Below are positions 18,863 through 27,338 of a stretch of 64,000 nt of DNA, piece after piece. The DNA comes from Mycolicibacterium grossiae. Lineage in GTDB: Bacteria > Actinomycetota > Actinomycetes > Mycobacteriales > Mycobacteriaceae. The position numbers and the translations under genes are program-made. Under the pieces are notes generated by a model that had not been told where the DNA came from, searched no databases, and saw only the letters and a list, made by a program, of their open reading frames with translations. The stretch is from assembly GCF_008329645.1 (NCBI RefSeq), contig NZ_CP043474.1:186001-250000 (forward strand), read 5' to 3'. The first letter of the stretch is position 1, and each line of letters starts with the position of its first letter.

Positions 18863-19162
18863 ATGGGTATGCGCGAGCGCATGAGCGGAACGAGCATGTC
18901 GAAGGCGCGGCGAGTGCTCGCCAGCGCATACTTCCTCAAAGAAGGAATGGACAAGTCGGCGATGGCTTTGCTTCTTCTTGCGGTCGTCGCACTCATCACG
19001 ACTGCCGTCGGCTTTCTTGAACATCAGCCGCCCCTCGGCACGGCGGGGCTGAGCACGACCCTTTTGGCATGGGGTGCCGCATTGGCGTGCGCGATCGACC
19101 GCATCACTCGACGCCAGCGTGTTGTTCGCGGCTCCACTCGTGCATTATTTGTGCAGACGTAA
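18863..19162 (+). CDS. Small two-span membrane protein
   Basis: The 99-residue protein has two hydrophobic segments (ALLLLAVVALITTAVGFL, about 34-51, and LSTTLLAWGAALACAI, about 63-78) and a basic C-terminus (DRITRRQRVVRGSTR). ATG 18863 is one of several possible starts; a stress-type promoter cannot be proven. It follows the Pro-rich membrane protein by 66 bases and may share its transcript. No known family. Confidence 0.5.
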   Translation: MGMRERMSGTSMSKARRVLASAYFLKEGMDKSAMALLLLAVVALITTAVGFLEHQPPLGTAGLSTTLLAWGAALACAIDRITRRQRVVRGSTRALFVQT

Positions 19163-19288
19163 AACAGCGACGACGCGTTAGGTCTATCACGGCCTTGAAA
19201 GCGGACTCCGCTTCAAAAAGCGCTTAGTTCACGCGCTGGCGTCGTACGGTTACACTATGGCCAGCGCTGGTATCGCATACGGGGCCCA

Positions 19289-20509
19289 ATGAACGGGTCT
19301 GTTCAGTTGACGCGTGCGGCAGCAGGCGACGGCCTCTCGATAGTGTTCCAACCGATCGTATCGTTGCCCGATGAGTGCGTGATTGGCTACGAGGCCCTCG
19401 CGCGCTGGCCGGCGTTCGACGGTGTCAACCCGACGTCGGTCATTCAGCGCGCGAGTGAACTCGATACCGTCGACGGATTCGACAGGGCGTGCATTGAAGG
19501 AGCCGTGAACGCCGCGGTGAACGCATTGCCTGAAGGGTCGGTGCTGTCGATTAACACCGAGGCCTGTACTTCGCCGGTCACAACACGCAACAATCCACTG
19601 CTAGCCTCCGCCGCTGAGCGTTACCGCATCATGTTCGAGATCACTGAGCGCAGTCTCTTAAAGAACCCGCGGGCCCTCGTCGCCAAGATCGATTCTTTCC
19701 GCGCTGACGGATTCGCCCTGGCACTCGATGCCGTTGGCGCCGAACGGGACTCGTGCTCCTTACTGGATATCGTTCAACCGGATATCATCAAACTTGACCT
19801 GCGGTTAATTCAGCGGCTTCCGAATATCGAGCAAGCGCGGACGCTGACAGCGGTGCTTGCTTACCGCGAACGCTCCGATGTCGTCCTGCTTGCTGAGGGT
19901 ATAGAAACATCTGAACAGCTGAACCGGGCTCTCGCCATCGGAGCAGATCTCGGCCAGGGCTATTTCTTTGGCACGCCGCAACCTTCTGTGACTACTTCGA
20001 CGTCAACGGACTGGATCATGCCAGTACGGCCCAGGAGTGACGTCGGGCAAGCGGTGACGCCTTTCGACTGTGTCAGCTCAAGTTCGCTTGTGCGCGCCAC
20101 AGAAAAACAGCTGCTCCTAGCATTTTCTCGCGCCGTAGAGAAGAACATTTTGTGCGCCTCTGACGCGTTCATCGTCTTCGCCGGTGTGCAGCATGATCGA
20201 TTTTTTACAGGCCGCACAATGGAAAACTACTCTGCGCTTGCCCGAACATGCCCCATGGTGGCAGTCTTTGGCGAATCGCTACGAGTGTCCGATTCCGCAC
20301 TGCGCGGGGTGGAACTCTGCGCGGGCGATCCCCTCACTCGCGAGTGGATTGTCATAGCTATCGGTGGACATACCTCCTCAGCGATTCTCGCACGTGAAGT
20401 CGAAACGACGTTTGAGTCGGACGATAAGCGCATGTTCGACTTCGCCGTTACGCACGACCGGTCCATCATCTCTTCAGCGGCTCGGCTACTAATGCAACGC
20501 ATCGGATAG
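19289..20509 (+). CDS. EAL-DICT c-di-GMP signalling protein
   Basis: The 406-residue protein has an N-terminal EAL domain (1-230) and a C-terminal DICT-type sensory domain (about 255-400). Catalytic-site candidates are GYEALARWP (EAL), FEITER, IIKLDLRLI (Lys), LLAEGIET (Glu) and GQGYFFG (Gln). The usual DDFG loop reads LDAVGA, so the second metal-binding Asp is replaced by Ala. Phosphodiesterase activity may thus be weak or absent and the protein could act as a c-di-GMP receptor or light/redox-linked sensor. It complements the diguanylate cyclase at 12497. ATG 19289 has only a weak ribosome binding site. Confidence 0.88.
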   Translation: MNGSVQLTRAAAGDGLSIVFQPIVSLPDECVIGYEALARWPAFDGVNPTSVIQRASELDTVDGFDRACIEGAVNAAVNALPEGSVLSINTEACTSPVTTRNNPLLASAAERYRIMFEITERSLLKNPRALVAKIDSFRADGFALALDAVGAERDSCSLLDIVQPDIIKLDLRLIQRLPNIEQARTLTAVLAYRERSDVVLLAEGIETSEQLNRALAIGADLGQGYFFGTPQPSVTTSTSTDWIMPVRPRSDVGQAVTPFDCVSSSSLVRATEKQLLLAFSRAVEKNILCASDAFIVFAGVQHDRFFTGRTMENYSALARTCPMVAVFGESLRVSDSALRGVELCAGDPLTREWIVIAIGGHTSSAILAREVETTFESDDKRMFDFAVTHDRSIISSAARLLMQRIG

Positions 20510-20686
20510 CGCGGACAGCCCTATCCTTGAAACACATTGCTCAATCCGCGAATGACAAGATTTCTCGTTATCACCGTTGAAAGCACTGCCGATCATCTCG
20601 ACGCGCCGTGTCCTCCGCCGCGCTTGATCGAGCGAATCACGAACACGCCGTCGTCTCGACCACACAGTGCCTTGCACCGGTAATGG

Positions 20687-20905
20687 TCACCGGTCGTCAT
20701 GCAGCAGTTCAAGCGGATCCACTCCCATGAACTCGGCGAGACGTTCGAGGGTCCTCAAGGTTAGGTTGCGCTCGCCGCGTTCGACGGCGCCCATGTATGT
20801 GCGATGCACGCCCATGTGATCGGCGAAGGCCTCCTGGCTGAACCCACGCTCCAGTCGATAGCGGCGCAGGTTGCGACCGACGATCTTCTGTAGCTGGCCT
20901 TCCAT
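20687..20905 (-). CDS. XRE-family regulator, copy A
   Basis: The 72-residue single-domain Cro/C1 helix-turn-helix protein reads LRRYRLERGFSQEAFADHMG then VHRTYMGAVERGERNLTLRT (about residues 13-52). It is nearly identical to copy B at 23757 over the first 55 residues (only residue 12 differs, Asn/Ser) and then diverges (LAEFMGVDPLELLHDD). It probably binds its own promoter; a small palindrome sits at 20943-20960. The divergently transcribed gene at 21206 could also be a target. Confidence 0.88.
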   Translation of the reverse strand: MEGQLQKIVGRNLRRYRLERGFSQEAFADHMGVHRTYMGAVERGERNLTLRTLERLAEFMGVDPLELLHDDR

Positions 20906-20961
20906 AACGCAACAAGACGTTGCCGGTCCGCTACTTGACGGTCTACAGACTTATATGTAGC
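20766..20961. repeat. 196-bp direct repeat, left copy (XRE gene 5' part and promoter)
   Basis: This segment covers the first two thirds of XRE copy A and its upstream region. It recurs at 23836-24031, exactly 3070 bases away, with only about four differences. Homology stops abruptly after TTATATGTAGC upstream and inside the coding region downstream. Confidence 0.9.
20943..20960 (-). promoter_or_regulatory. Candidate operator upstream of XRE copy A
   Basis: On the minus strand CTACATATAAGTCTGTAG forms a 5-bp inverted repeat (CTACA / TGTAG) around a TATAAG that would serve as a -10 box, 38 to 55 bases before the ATG at 20905. The same sequence lies before XRE copy B. This suggests autoregulation, by inference. 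Confidence 0.5.
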
Positions 20962-21205
20962 TGCCATGCGCGCCGCAAGGAGGCATGGACGTCGCGTGAT
21001 TGTGCCGGAAGCATCCGCGCCATGGGGGATTTGGCGAACTGTATCCACACCATTCGACACCAATGACGCTGGCTTCCTCACCCTGTCCACCACGCGAGCT
21101 TTCCTACCGTCCGCTCAAGCATTCGGTGTACGATCAAATCGTACTCGTTGAATTGCATCAAGTGATATGATCGACACGAACAAGCAAATATGTATATAAT
21201 TCAAT

Positions 21206-21499
21206 ATGAAAGAACGTTATGAAGAAGACACTTATCCATGGCCAACGGTCGGCGCACCCGCCATCGAGCGCGCGCCGCCGCCGAATACTCATGTACGAGC
21301 CACTGGTCGCTTGGGCCTGTTGATGTCAAAGATACGGGCACCTAAGAGTTCTGAGGCTTCCGCCAGAATGGTGAAGGTACGTGGTGAAGCACTCGTCGTG
21401 TCAAACGGAGCACGACTTCGTCCAGTTGAACACTATCTTCATATGGCTGAGAAGGCGAAGGCTCGACGCCTCGCCAGAGAGCAACAGCGACGAGACTGA
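21206..21499 (+). CDS. Small hypothetical protein upstream of a membrane protein gene
   Basis: The 97-residue protein has an acidic and proline-rich first half (YEEDTYPWPTVGAPAIERAP) and a basic helical C-terminus (HMAEKAKARRLAREQQRRD). ATG 21206 follows a very AT-rich stretch without a strong ribosome binding site. Its end overlaps the frame of the 594-codon membrane protein. The partner membrane proteins at 44465 and 48453 also have small neighbouring genes, so this could be a cognate partner. Confidence 0.45.
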   Translation: MKERYEEDTYPWPTVGAPAIERAPPPNTHVRATGRLGLLMSKIRAPKSSEASARMVKVRGEALVVSNGARLRPVEHYLHMAEKAKARRLAREQQRRD

Positions 21500-23165
21500 A
21501 TTCGTCCGAGAAGTTTCATTTTTACGTATCCTTGGACAGTACTTCAAGGCGTTGCGTGACGGGAGCTTCAGTTGGCTAGATCGTCGCATCGACACGATCG
21601 AGATACTTAACTCGAGCGCCAAGATCACCGAGGCCAGGACAAGCCTCACAATAGACGGTCACGCATTGAAAGCGCTCAGGTCGTCAATAGGAATAGAACC
21701 TTCGTCCGAGGTTCACCTGCCTCTTCCCGCGGTACCGAAGCAGCTGCTCGGCGACTTCGATGCAGAATTCAATACGCATCCGCTGCCCGTCCTTTCTAGT
21801 TTGGATAATGTGCATGCGGCGATGGGCGTTATGGTCGTACAGCTGATCGAACTCGGATTGCCGATCGAGACAATCGAGCCGAGCGTCGTTGATACGCTTT
21901 ATACGGTCGCTTCATGCAAGAGACATAGCGCACTCCACAGCGCTCTATGGCAGGAGCTGAATCGAAACACGCACGACCAAACCCTTGAATTGGACAGCTT
22001 CGTAACGGACGATGTTGAAGCGGCAGTGGACGGCCTCTACGACGTGATCAACAAGTTGGTGACGTCAGCTACTTCACATGAGGTCGCAGTGTTCTGCCAG
22101 ATAGCGAGCGACTATCTCGACAATTTTGTTGCGATAACAGTATTCAATCCTGTCCCTCTTGCTTCTAGCCACGTCATAAAGACACGCATGGTGCTTACCG
22201 CAGCCGAGCCCATCGCCGATGATTCATACTTCCTTCAGAGTGGCCAACAACCTGGGTCGCGAAAATTGTGGTCAACCGTCGTGGTCTGCGGCCTGACGTC
22301 AATCTTCTTGAACGTTAACGACGCGGTAGCGACTGCTGTGTCAGCCGTGGCGATCTACGGAATTTATATCGTATCGACGGTAGGTTATCGCAATAGGCGT
22401 AACAGGAACAGATTCTTAGGCGGCGTGGCTTACGCAAGCTATCAAGATATCGTGGGCCGATCAGCACGGCTTCAATTGTCGGGATGCTACCGACTCATCT
22501 CCACGAACACGAACCTCGGCCTGTTCGGCAGTCAACACTACCGGCTGGCAATTCCCGAAGGAGCCAGAGCGCTCCCACACACAATTACCATTGATGGCAA
22601 CCTCGAAGCACCAGAAGCTGTCACTCAAGTTGTCGACAACTGGGTCGCCGGCTACGTGAATAACCAGACAGATAACGAAGCCGCCATGAGCGTTGGTGTC
22701 CGTGTTCTCCCGAGCAGCCAGTCGTTTCTCAAGCAGGCTTTCTATGCGGCGCTTCTGACTATGGGCTTGCTGCTCACGGGCATCGCCAGCCACTTCATAG
22801 GTCTCGCCACGGCCAGATCATCGGGACAAGACAGTGAATACGGTTTGATCGACCTGGCAGCTCGGTCATCGGGATCGATCGTCACGATCATCATGATTGC
22901 GCCGTCCGTATATACGTTGATACTCCTTCAACAGAACGAGCACCAATTTGTGTCTCGTCTGCTGAGAAACCTCCGTGCAATAGTGGGAGGTTGCGCCGTA
23001 GTGTCTGCTAGTAGCGCCGTTCCCATCGGCTTAGCCTTATCGACAACGGTCACCGTCACCTGGTGGCTTGCAGCCTTTGTCGTGTCGCTCTTCTCATGCT
23101 GGCACATCGCTGCTACGCGCTACTATCATGGCGTGATAGCTATGGCTAGCGGAGATCCTGAATAG
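21381..23165 (+). CDS. Large membrane protein of a paralogous family, member 1
   Basis: The frame runs for 594 codons from GTG 21381, but the true start may be downstream near 21500 because the first 40 codons overlap the preceding gene and look non-native. The N-terminal half is soluble and includes a TSLTIDGHALKALRSSIGI strand-helix region. Two hydrophobic segments follow at about residues 302-345, then a soluble beta-rich portion, and four more segments at about residues 440-580. Layout resembles the proteins at 44465 and 48453: soluble N-domain, beta domain, paired spans with a short linker. No named family is recognised. It converges with the Nudix gene, overlapping tail to tail by 20 bases. 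Confidence 0.7.
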   Translation: MVKHSSCQTEHDFVQLNTIFIWLRRRRLDASPESNSDETEFVREVSFLRILGQYFKALRDGSFSWLDRRIDTIEILNSSAKITEARTSLTIDGHALKALRSSIGIEPSSEVHLPLPAVPKQLLGDFDAEFNTHPLPVLSSLDNVHAAMGVMVVQLIELGLPIETIEPSVVDTLYTVASCKRHSALHSALWQELNRNTHDQTLELDSFVTDDVEAAVDGLYDVINKLVTSATSHEVAVFCQIASDYLDNFVAITVFNPVPLASSHVIKTRMVLTAAEPIADDSYFLQSGQQPGSRKLWSTVVVCGLTSIFLNVNDAVATAVSAVAIYGIYIVSTVGYRNRRNRNRFLGGVAYASYQDIVGRSARLQLSGCYRLISTNTNLGLFGSQHYRLAIPEGARALPHTITIDGNLEAPEAVTQVVDNWVAGYVNNQTDNEAAMSVGVRVLPSSQSFLKQAFYAALLTMGLLLTGIASHFIGLATARSSGQDSEYGLIDLAARSSGSIVTIIMIAPSVYTLILLQQNEHQFVSRLLRNLRAIVGGCAVVSASSAVPIGLALSTTVTVTWWLAAFVVSLFSCWHIAATRYYHGVIAMASGDPE

Positions 23166-23760
23166 CCGGATACTGGTGAAAACCAGCAGCGCTAAAGAGA
23201 TCCTTTGTTCCCTTCTTCAACTGAGGGAGGTTGGAAAGATGGAACCAATCGTGACCGAGTATCTCAATGCGCCCCAGGAGCTTGGTCGGACGCCGCAGCT
23301 TTAAGCTATCGCTTGGGCGATCCGACTCGTAAACGAACACAAAGGTGACGTTCTTCGCCGATCTCTCTAAATGGGCGACGCTATTCTTCGCATCTAGGCT
23401 TAGCAACAGGCCAGTTTCTTCGAATAGTTCTCGTTCTGCGCAGCGTTTCACGTCTTCGCGCCGATGCAGAAACCCACCGGGAAGACCCCATCCTGATTGA
23501 TAGGAGTTGCGCACAAGTAAGACATATCCGTCCGACGTCATGACAATGATCACCGCACCGACAGTACGGCTTCCATTTCGAAGTCGATTCCATCCTCGGT
23601 AGGCGGGGACGATGAATCGACTGGCACGCCGCTTCGCCGACACTAAGAACGGCCTCTGAACTTCGTTCACATATCGACCATACCGACGCCGTACTTGGGA
23701 CCAGACGAACGCCAGCGACTGCACGGGATGGCTGTTTCGGCAACCCGAGTGAAAAATCAA
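23146..23760 (-). CDS. Nudix hydrolase
   Basis: The protein has a perfect Nudix box: GGFLHRREDVKRCAERELFE then ETGLLL (about residues 103-128), matching G-x5-E-x7-REUxEExGU. The preceding strand VGAVIIVMTSDGYVLLVRNS is typical. An N-terminal extension of about 65 basic residues is unusual. Substrates would be nucleoside diphosphates linked to another moiety; which one cannot be told. TTG 23760 overlaps the XRE copy B stop, so the two genes form a coupled operon in which the XRE protein probably regulates the hydrolase; a shorter start is possible. Confidence 0.88.
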   Translation of the reverse strand: MIFHSGCRNSHPVQSLAFVWSQVRRRYGRYVNEVQRPFLVSAKRRASRFIVPAYRGWNRLRNGSRTVGAVIIVMTSDGYVLLVRNSYQSGWGLPGGFLHRREDVKRCAERELFEETGLLLSLDAKNSVAHLERSAKNVTFVFVYESDRPSDSLKLRRPTKLLGRIEILGHDWFHLSNLPQLKKGTKDLFSAAGFHQYPAIQDLR

Positions 23761-23975
23761 TCCGCGGGCGACATCAGCTCCAACGCATCCACGTCGAGGT
23801 AATCAGCGATGCGCTCGAGAGTCCTTAGTGTCAGATTGCGCTCGCCGCGTTCGACGGCGCCCATGTATGTGCGATGCACGCCCATGTGATCGGCGAAGGC
23901 CTCCTGGCTGAACCCACGCTCCAGTCGATAGCGGCGCAGACTGCGGCCGACGATCTTCTGTAGCTGGCCTTCCAT
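23757..23975 (-). CDS. XRE-family regulator, copy B
   Basis: This 72-residue Cro/C1-type protein shares 54 of its first 55 residues with copy A and differs in its last quarter (IADYLDVDALELMSPAD). Its stop overlaps the start of the Nudix gene, implying an XRE-Nudix operon. Its upstream region is the same as that of copy A, including the candidate operator at 24013-24030, so both regulators probably bind both promoters. Confidence 0.88.
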   Translation of the reverse strand: MEGQLQKIVGRSLRRYRLERGFSQEAFADHMGVHRTYMGAVERGERNLTLRTLERIADYLDVDALELMSPAD

Positions 23976-24031
23976 AACGCAACAAGACGTTGCCGGTCCG
24001 CTACTTGACGGTCTACAGACTTATATGTAGC
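23836..24031. repeat. 196-bp direct repeat, right copy
   Basis: Counterpart of 20766-20961 at an offset of 3070 bases. The repeats bracket the membrane protein and Nudix genes, so recombination between them could delete or duplicate that segment. Confidence 0.9.
24013..24030 (-). promoter_or_regulatory. Candidate operator upstream of XRE copy B
   Basis: Same 18-bp imperfect palindrome over a TATAAG as at 20943-20960, 38 to 55 bases before the ATG at 23975. Confidence 0.5.
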
Positions 24032-24103
24032 GTCCCAGGTCTTATTGCGGCGACCATGAGAGGAATTGCATGAGCGGCGGCGAGTAGGTTTGGATGGGTT
24101 AGG

Positions 24104-25243
24104 TCAGGCTGCCTCGCGACGTTCGTCGCGGGGCAGTTCTGTCTTCAGCGTCCAAGTGAAGGCAAAGCCGGTCTTCGAAAGCAACCAACCGGGCGACTCG
24201 ACCGAGATGACGCGTCCGGGCACGTTGGCCGGCAGTTGCGTCACCTGAGGCGGCGTCAAGGCGCCCACGGTATCGCTCACGCGCATAGAGGCGATGTCGG
24301 TGTTGGTGTAGTCGAGCGTCAACGACACGTTACGGCCTGGCTGCGGCAGCTCAAAGAAGAGTCGATGGCCCCACGTCGGCGTCACGGTACGAAACACCTG
24401 CCGGATGCGCACAGGGCGTCCCGTTAGCGCAGCCGAGCCGAGGTGCACCGTATACGTTTGTCCAGTCTTGCGAGCCGTGCGCTTGACGGCCTGCGACTCG
24501 CCATCGACGGACAGTTCGAGCAACTCGTAGAATTCACGACTGCTTGCATCCATCCCGGGTCGGGGCAACATGAGCCAGGTTGACGTCGCCGGAACATCCT
24601 GTCTTAAGTCGTTGTACTCGTCTCGATCCGACACGCAGGCGAAGCGACGGATCGGACCGGACGGGATCGTGGTGTACTCCCACTCGACGACCACATCGAA
24701 GAGCGGTGTCGCCGCGCTGTTTCGTGTCGGCGCGTCGGACAGACGGACTCGAACTTCAACGTCATGCCACCGCTCCGCGGCGTGGATTGCTTGATCGCGG
24801 ACGTCCCGGTAAATCTCACTCGCGAATTGCTCGTCGCCGAGGCGCAAGGCCATGACGTTCGATGCGATGTCATCAAGGAGCTGCGGGTTGGCAACTCGCT
24901 TGAGATCTTCAGGATGAATGGCGAAGCCTTCGATCACAGCATCGCGCATGGCTGGGGCCTGTTCACGAATGATGGCGCGGAACTGCTCAACGGTCGCCGC
25001 TTCTTGATCTTTGCGAAAGCTGTACTCGAAGAGCGTCCCAAGAAAGCCGGCGCCAAATAGGGTACCGCCAAGTTCGCCGAGCGGAACAACGTGCAACCAG
25101 GACCACGCGCCGAGACCGAGACCGGAGAGCCAGCCGTTCGCCATGATGAGGAGGATTCCAGCTAGTATCAGACCTACCGCAAGCAACGCCGCCTTTGTTT
25201 TGCGAAGCCGAAACGCCAATGATGTTGTGTTGTTGATAGCCAC
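24104..25243 (-). CDS. Membrane protein with C-terminal beta-rich domain
   Basis: The 379-residue protein begins with two membrane spans (LLAVGLILAGILLIMANGWL, about 19-38, and GTLFGAGFLGTLFEYSF, about 60-76). A helical region follows (IIREQAPAMRDAVIEGF, then MALRLGDEQFASEIYRDVRD), and then about 230 residues dominated by beta strands (HDVEVRVRLSDA, FDVVVEWEYTTIP, PGRNVSLTLDYTNTDIASM). The soluble part should face the cytoplasm or form a sensor platform. The family resembles unnamed bacterial proteins; no function is claimed. It ends 73 bases from the XRE copy B repeat. Confidence 0.7.
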   Translation of the reverse strand: MAINNTTSLAFRLRKTKAALLAVGLILAGILLIMANGWLSGLGLGAWSWLHVVPLGELGGTLFGAGFLGTLFEYSFRKDQEAATVEQFRAIIREQAPAMRDAVIEGFAIHPEDLKRVANPQLLDDIASNVMALRLGDEQFASEIYRDVRDQAIHAAERWHDVEVRVRLSDAPTRNSAATPLFDVVVEWEYTTIPSGPIRRFACVSDRDEYNDLRQDVPATSTWLMLPRPGMDASSREFYELLELSVDGESQAVKRTARKTGQTYTVHLGSAALTGRPVRIRQVFRTVTPTWGHRLFFELPQPGRNVSLTLDYTNTDIASMRVSDTVGALTPPQVTQLPANVPGRVISVESPGWLLSKTGFAFTWTLKTELPRDERREAA

Positions 25244-25293
25244 TGCTTATGGCTAGTTTAACAAAATACGAGCTAGGCGCCTATAGCGACGGC

Positions 25294-25830
25294 TCAACTG
25301 CGCGCGGCCGTAAGCGCGAGAACGTGCATGTCGAGACGTCTCCCGCCGCACAAGTAACGCTTACGCAGTAGGCCCTCTTCAATGAATCCCATCTTGTTGA
25401 AGAGCGCAAGCGATTGATCGTTACCCGCGACAACCCACGCTTCAAGACGGACCAAACCGAGGAAATTCAAGCCCCAGTTGACGGCATGCTCGACCGCGGC
25501 GCGGCCGTACCCTCGTTGACGATCGGCCGGGCGCCAGATGCAGACGCCGACCTGTGCGAAGCCATTTCTCCAGTCGATGCCGTGCAGCGAGCACTCCCCG
25601 ACAACGCGTTCGCTGCACTCGAGGACGAAGGTGTACTCAGTAGCGGGCTGCGGACCGGCAGTTGCTGCTACTTTTCGACGAAGCTCCGCCGCGCTCCGGG
25701 GTCGCCAAAACGGCGGCCCGTACGGCGCCAGTTCTGACCAATCCGCACATGCCGCGATAATTTGCGGCACGTCAGAATCCGCCAACGCCCTGATGCTAAG
25801 TGACCGATTCGTTGTTTTGGCGTTCTCCAT
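25294..25830 (-). CDS. GNAT-family N-acetyltransferase (RimJ/RimL type)
   Basis: About 178 residues from ATG 25830. It has the GNAT core: first strand LSIRALADSDVPQIIAACAD, beta4 VGVCIW, the acetyl-CoA loop RPADRQRGYGRAAVEHAV (Q-R-G-Y-G pattern, about residues 106-123), the LGLVRLEAWVVAGNDQSLAL segment and FNKMGFIEEGLLRK. This is the typical RimJ-like acetyltransferase layout. The substrate, a protein N-terminus or small amine, is unknown. The frame is open 39 bases upstream. Confidence 0.9.
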   Translation of the reverse strand: MENAKTTNRSLSIRALADSDVPQIIAACADWSELAPYGPPFWRPRSAAELRRKVAATAGPQPATEYTFVLECSERVVGECSLHGIDWRNGFAQVGVCIWRPADRQRGYGRAAVEHAVNWGLNFLGLVRLEAWVVAGNDQSLALFNKMGFIEEGLLRKRYLCGGRRLDMHVLALTAARS

Positions 25831-25937
25831 AGTTGCGGCGATGCTACGCATGCGGCTGTCTACATACAAGTAGCGCAGCTTGTTAGATTCGATGAAGCCC
25901 TACTGCCTGAGCGCAGAACATCTTCTGCAAGGACTCT

Positions 25938-26771
25938 TTAGGAAAGCAACATTTCTCGGAGACGCAGGCTCTCGGCTGCCCAAAACACTGCGGGGTACGT
26001 TGCCGTAAAAGCGAAAAGGAACAAATTGAGGCCCATCGTATACGCGATTGAGACGTGCAACACGACACCGGCGGAGATATACAGCAGAGCCAAATTCGGA
26101 GACACTATGGCCAGGGCGAAGCTCGCTTCGAAGACGATCACGAACCAGTTAGCCAACAAAGCAACATTTCGATGCTTGCTTAGGAGCCGGCCGAACGCGG
26201 GCAGGCCGTGACTGTGCGTGGATAGGACAGCCGGCAGAGCAGATCCCGACCGCCAGATTGGCGAGATGAGTTTTGCTATACCCGACGTGGTGTAGGACAG
26301 CACGGCCTGCAGGACGATGAATGCAAGACACACTTTAGCGGCAAGAGGCGACGCAAAGGCGTTGCCGCCGAGCAGTAGCGCGATTGCGATGATCGCGAAC
26401 ATCTGATCGGAACCTTCGGTGCCCATGGATGATCTGTACGACTGGTACAGCATCGCCACTGTAAGAACCGCAATGCTCGCTGTGAAGTAGCTAGTGAAGG
26501 GAGACACCAGCATCATGCCCCCCGAAGCAACTACTCGCGCAGCTGCCACCGTAATGATCATTTTTGGTCTATATAGCGCGTCGAGAACGAGAGTGCGAGA
26601 ACTTGCTTCTCCGAGAGAGCCGCTTCGCACTCGTAAGCGCACAATCCGCCAAGGAAGATATCGCTCAACTCGACCGCTGGCGTGCAGGAAGAGTACTTCC
26701 GCAGACGCAACAAGTTGACCGAGACCGAAGACAACCGCAGTCGAATGGTAAACGCCAGCGACGTCAGACAT
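25938..26771 (-). CDS. HTTM-type multispan membrane protein, SdpB-like
   Basis: The 277-residue protein has about seven hydrophobic segments and resembles HTTM (vitamin-K gamma-carboxylase-like) membrane proteins. The central SYTTSGIAKLISPIWRSGSA (Y-x-x-[SA]G-x-x-K, then W-R-x-G) is the family hallmark, with PAFGRLLSKHRNVALLANWF after it. Bacillus SdpB belongs to this group and matures or exports the SdpC toxin. ATG 26771 overlaps the upstream gene stop by eight bases. With the SdpA-like gene before it, this is probably part of an antimicrobial peptide system; that link is inference. Confidence 0.75.
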   Translation of the reverse strand: MSDVAGVYHSTAVVFGLGQLVASAEVLFLHASGRVERYLPWRIVRLRVRSGSLGEASSRTLVLDALYRPKMIITVAAARVVASGGMMLVSPFTSYFTASIAVLTVAMLYQSYRSSMGTEGSDQMFAIIAIALLLGGNAFASPLAAKVCLAFIVLQAVLSYTTSGIAKLISPIWRSGSALPAVLSTHSHGLPAFGRLLSKHRNVALLANWFVIVFEASFALAIVSPNLALLYISAGVVLHVSIAYTMGLNLFLFAFTATYPAVFWAAESLRLREMLLS

Positions 26772-27330
26772 GGACGGTGTTGTCCGGATCGCATGAGAAA
26801 AGCGGTGAGCACAGCGCCACCGTGATGGCGTCGTCGTCGCGTCCGCCTAACCTTTCCGCTATGACGAATTGACGAAATGCGTCTGCTTCTGGTGCTTGCT
26901 CGGATGCGTTCAAGACGATATTGAGCAGCACAAGGTAAGGAATGGAGATGAGGAGATGTTCACTCAGCTCGTACTCTGGCGTATCGGGACGGCTAGCCTG
27001 AAGTCGCTCCAGTTGATGTGCTAGCGAATTGACGCTGTCAATGACGACCTTTGCCCTACGTCGCCCAGGATTCCACAGGCCATGGCTCAGCTGACGGCGG
27101 CTGACGATGGGTACTTCAGTCCAACCGCTGACGCCGATCTTGGGCGTCACTTCTCGGTACAGTAGATGGTAATCGCTTCGGCCTGGCCGAGGCGCAAAGA
27201 ACGTCCACTTGGGGATCAGGTTGAGCGGATCATGACGATGAATTGCGTCGTTAATTCGTTGATTGTCGACCTGATTCAAGACCGTGAGAACAGTCCAGCA
27301 CGTGAAGACGACGATCAATGCCGCCTCCAT
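26764..27330 (-). CDS. SdpA-like protein paired with HTTM protein
   Basis: About 188 residues from ATG 27330; an upstream open extension looks non-native. One N-terminal membrane segment (ALIVVFTCWTVLTVLNQV) is followed by NLIPKWTFFAPRPGRSDYHL, the P-x-W-x-FFAP-x-P pattern seen in SdpA-type and other HTTM-associated proteins, and YREV. The rest is helical. It lies eight bases after the small gene at 27339 and overlaps the SdpB-like gene, so three genes form an operon. Confidence 0.65.
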   Translation of the reverse strand: MEAALIVVFTCWTVLTVLNQVDNQRINDAIHRHDPLNLIPKWTFFAPRPGRSDYHLLYREVTPKIGVSGWTEVPIVSRRQLSHGLWNPGRRRAKVVIDSVNSLAHQLERLQASRPDTPEYELSEHLLISIPYLVLLNIVLNASEQAPEADAFRQFVIAERLGGRDDDAITVALCSPLFSCDPDNTVHV

Positions 27331-27338
27331 CGTTCGGC

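Noticed and set aside
18148..18999. 283-codon minus-strand frame opposite the Pro-rich membrane protein
   Set aside because: Low-complexity antisense shadow; the plus-strand frame has a membrane span and a sensible domain order.
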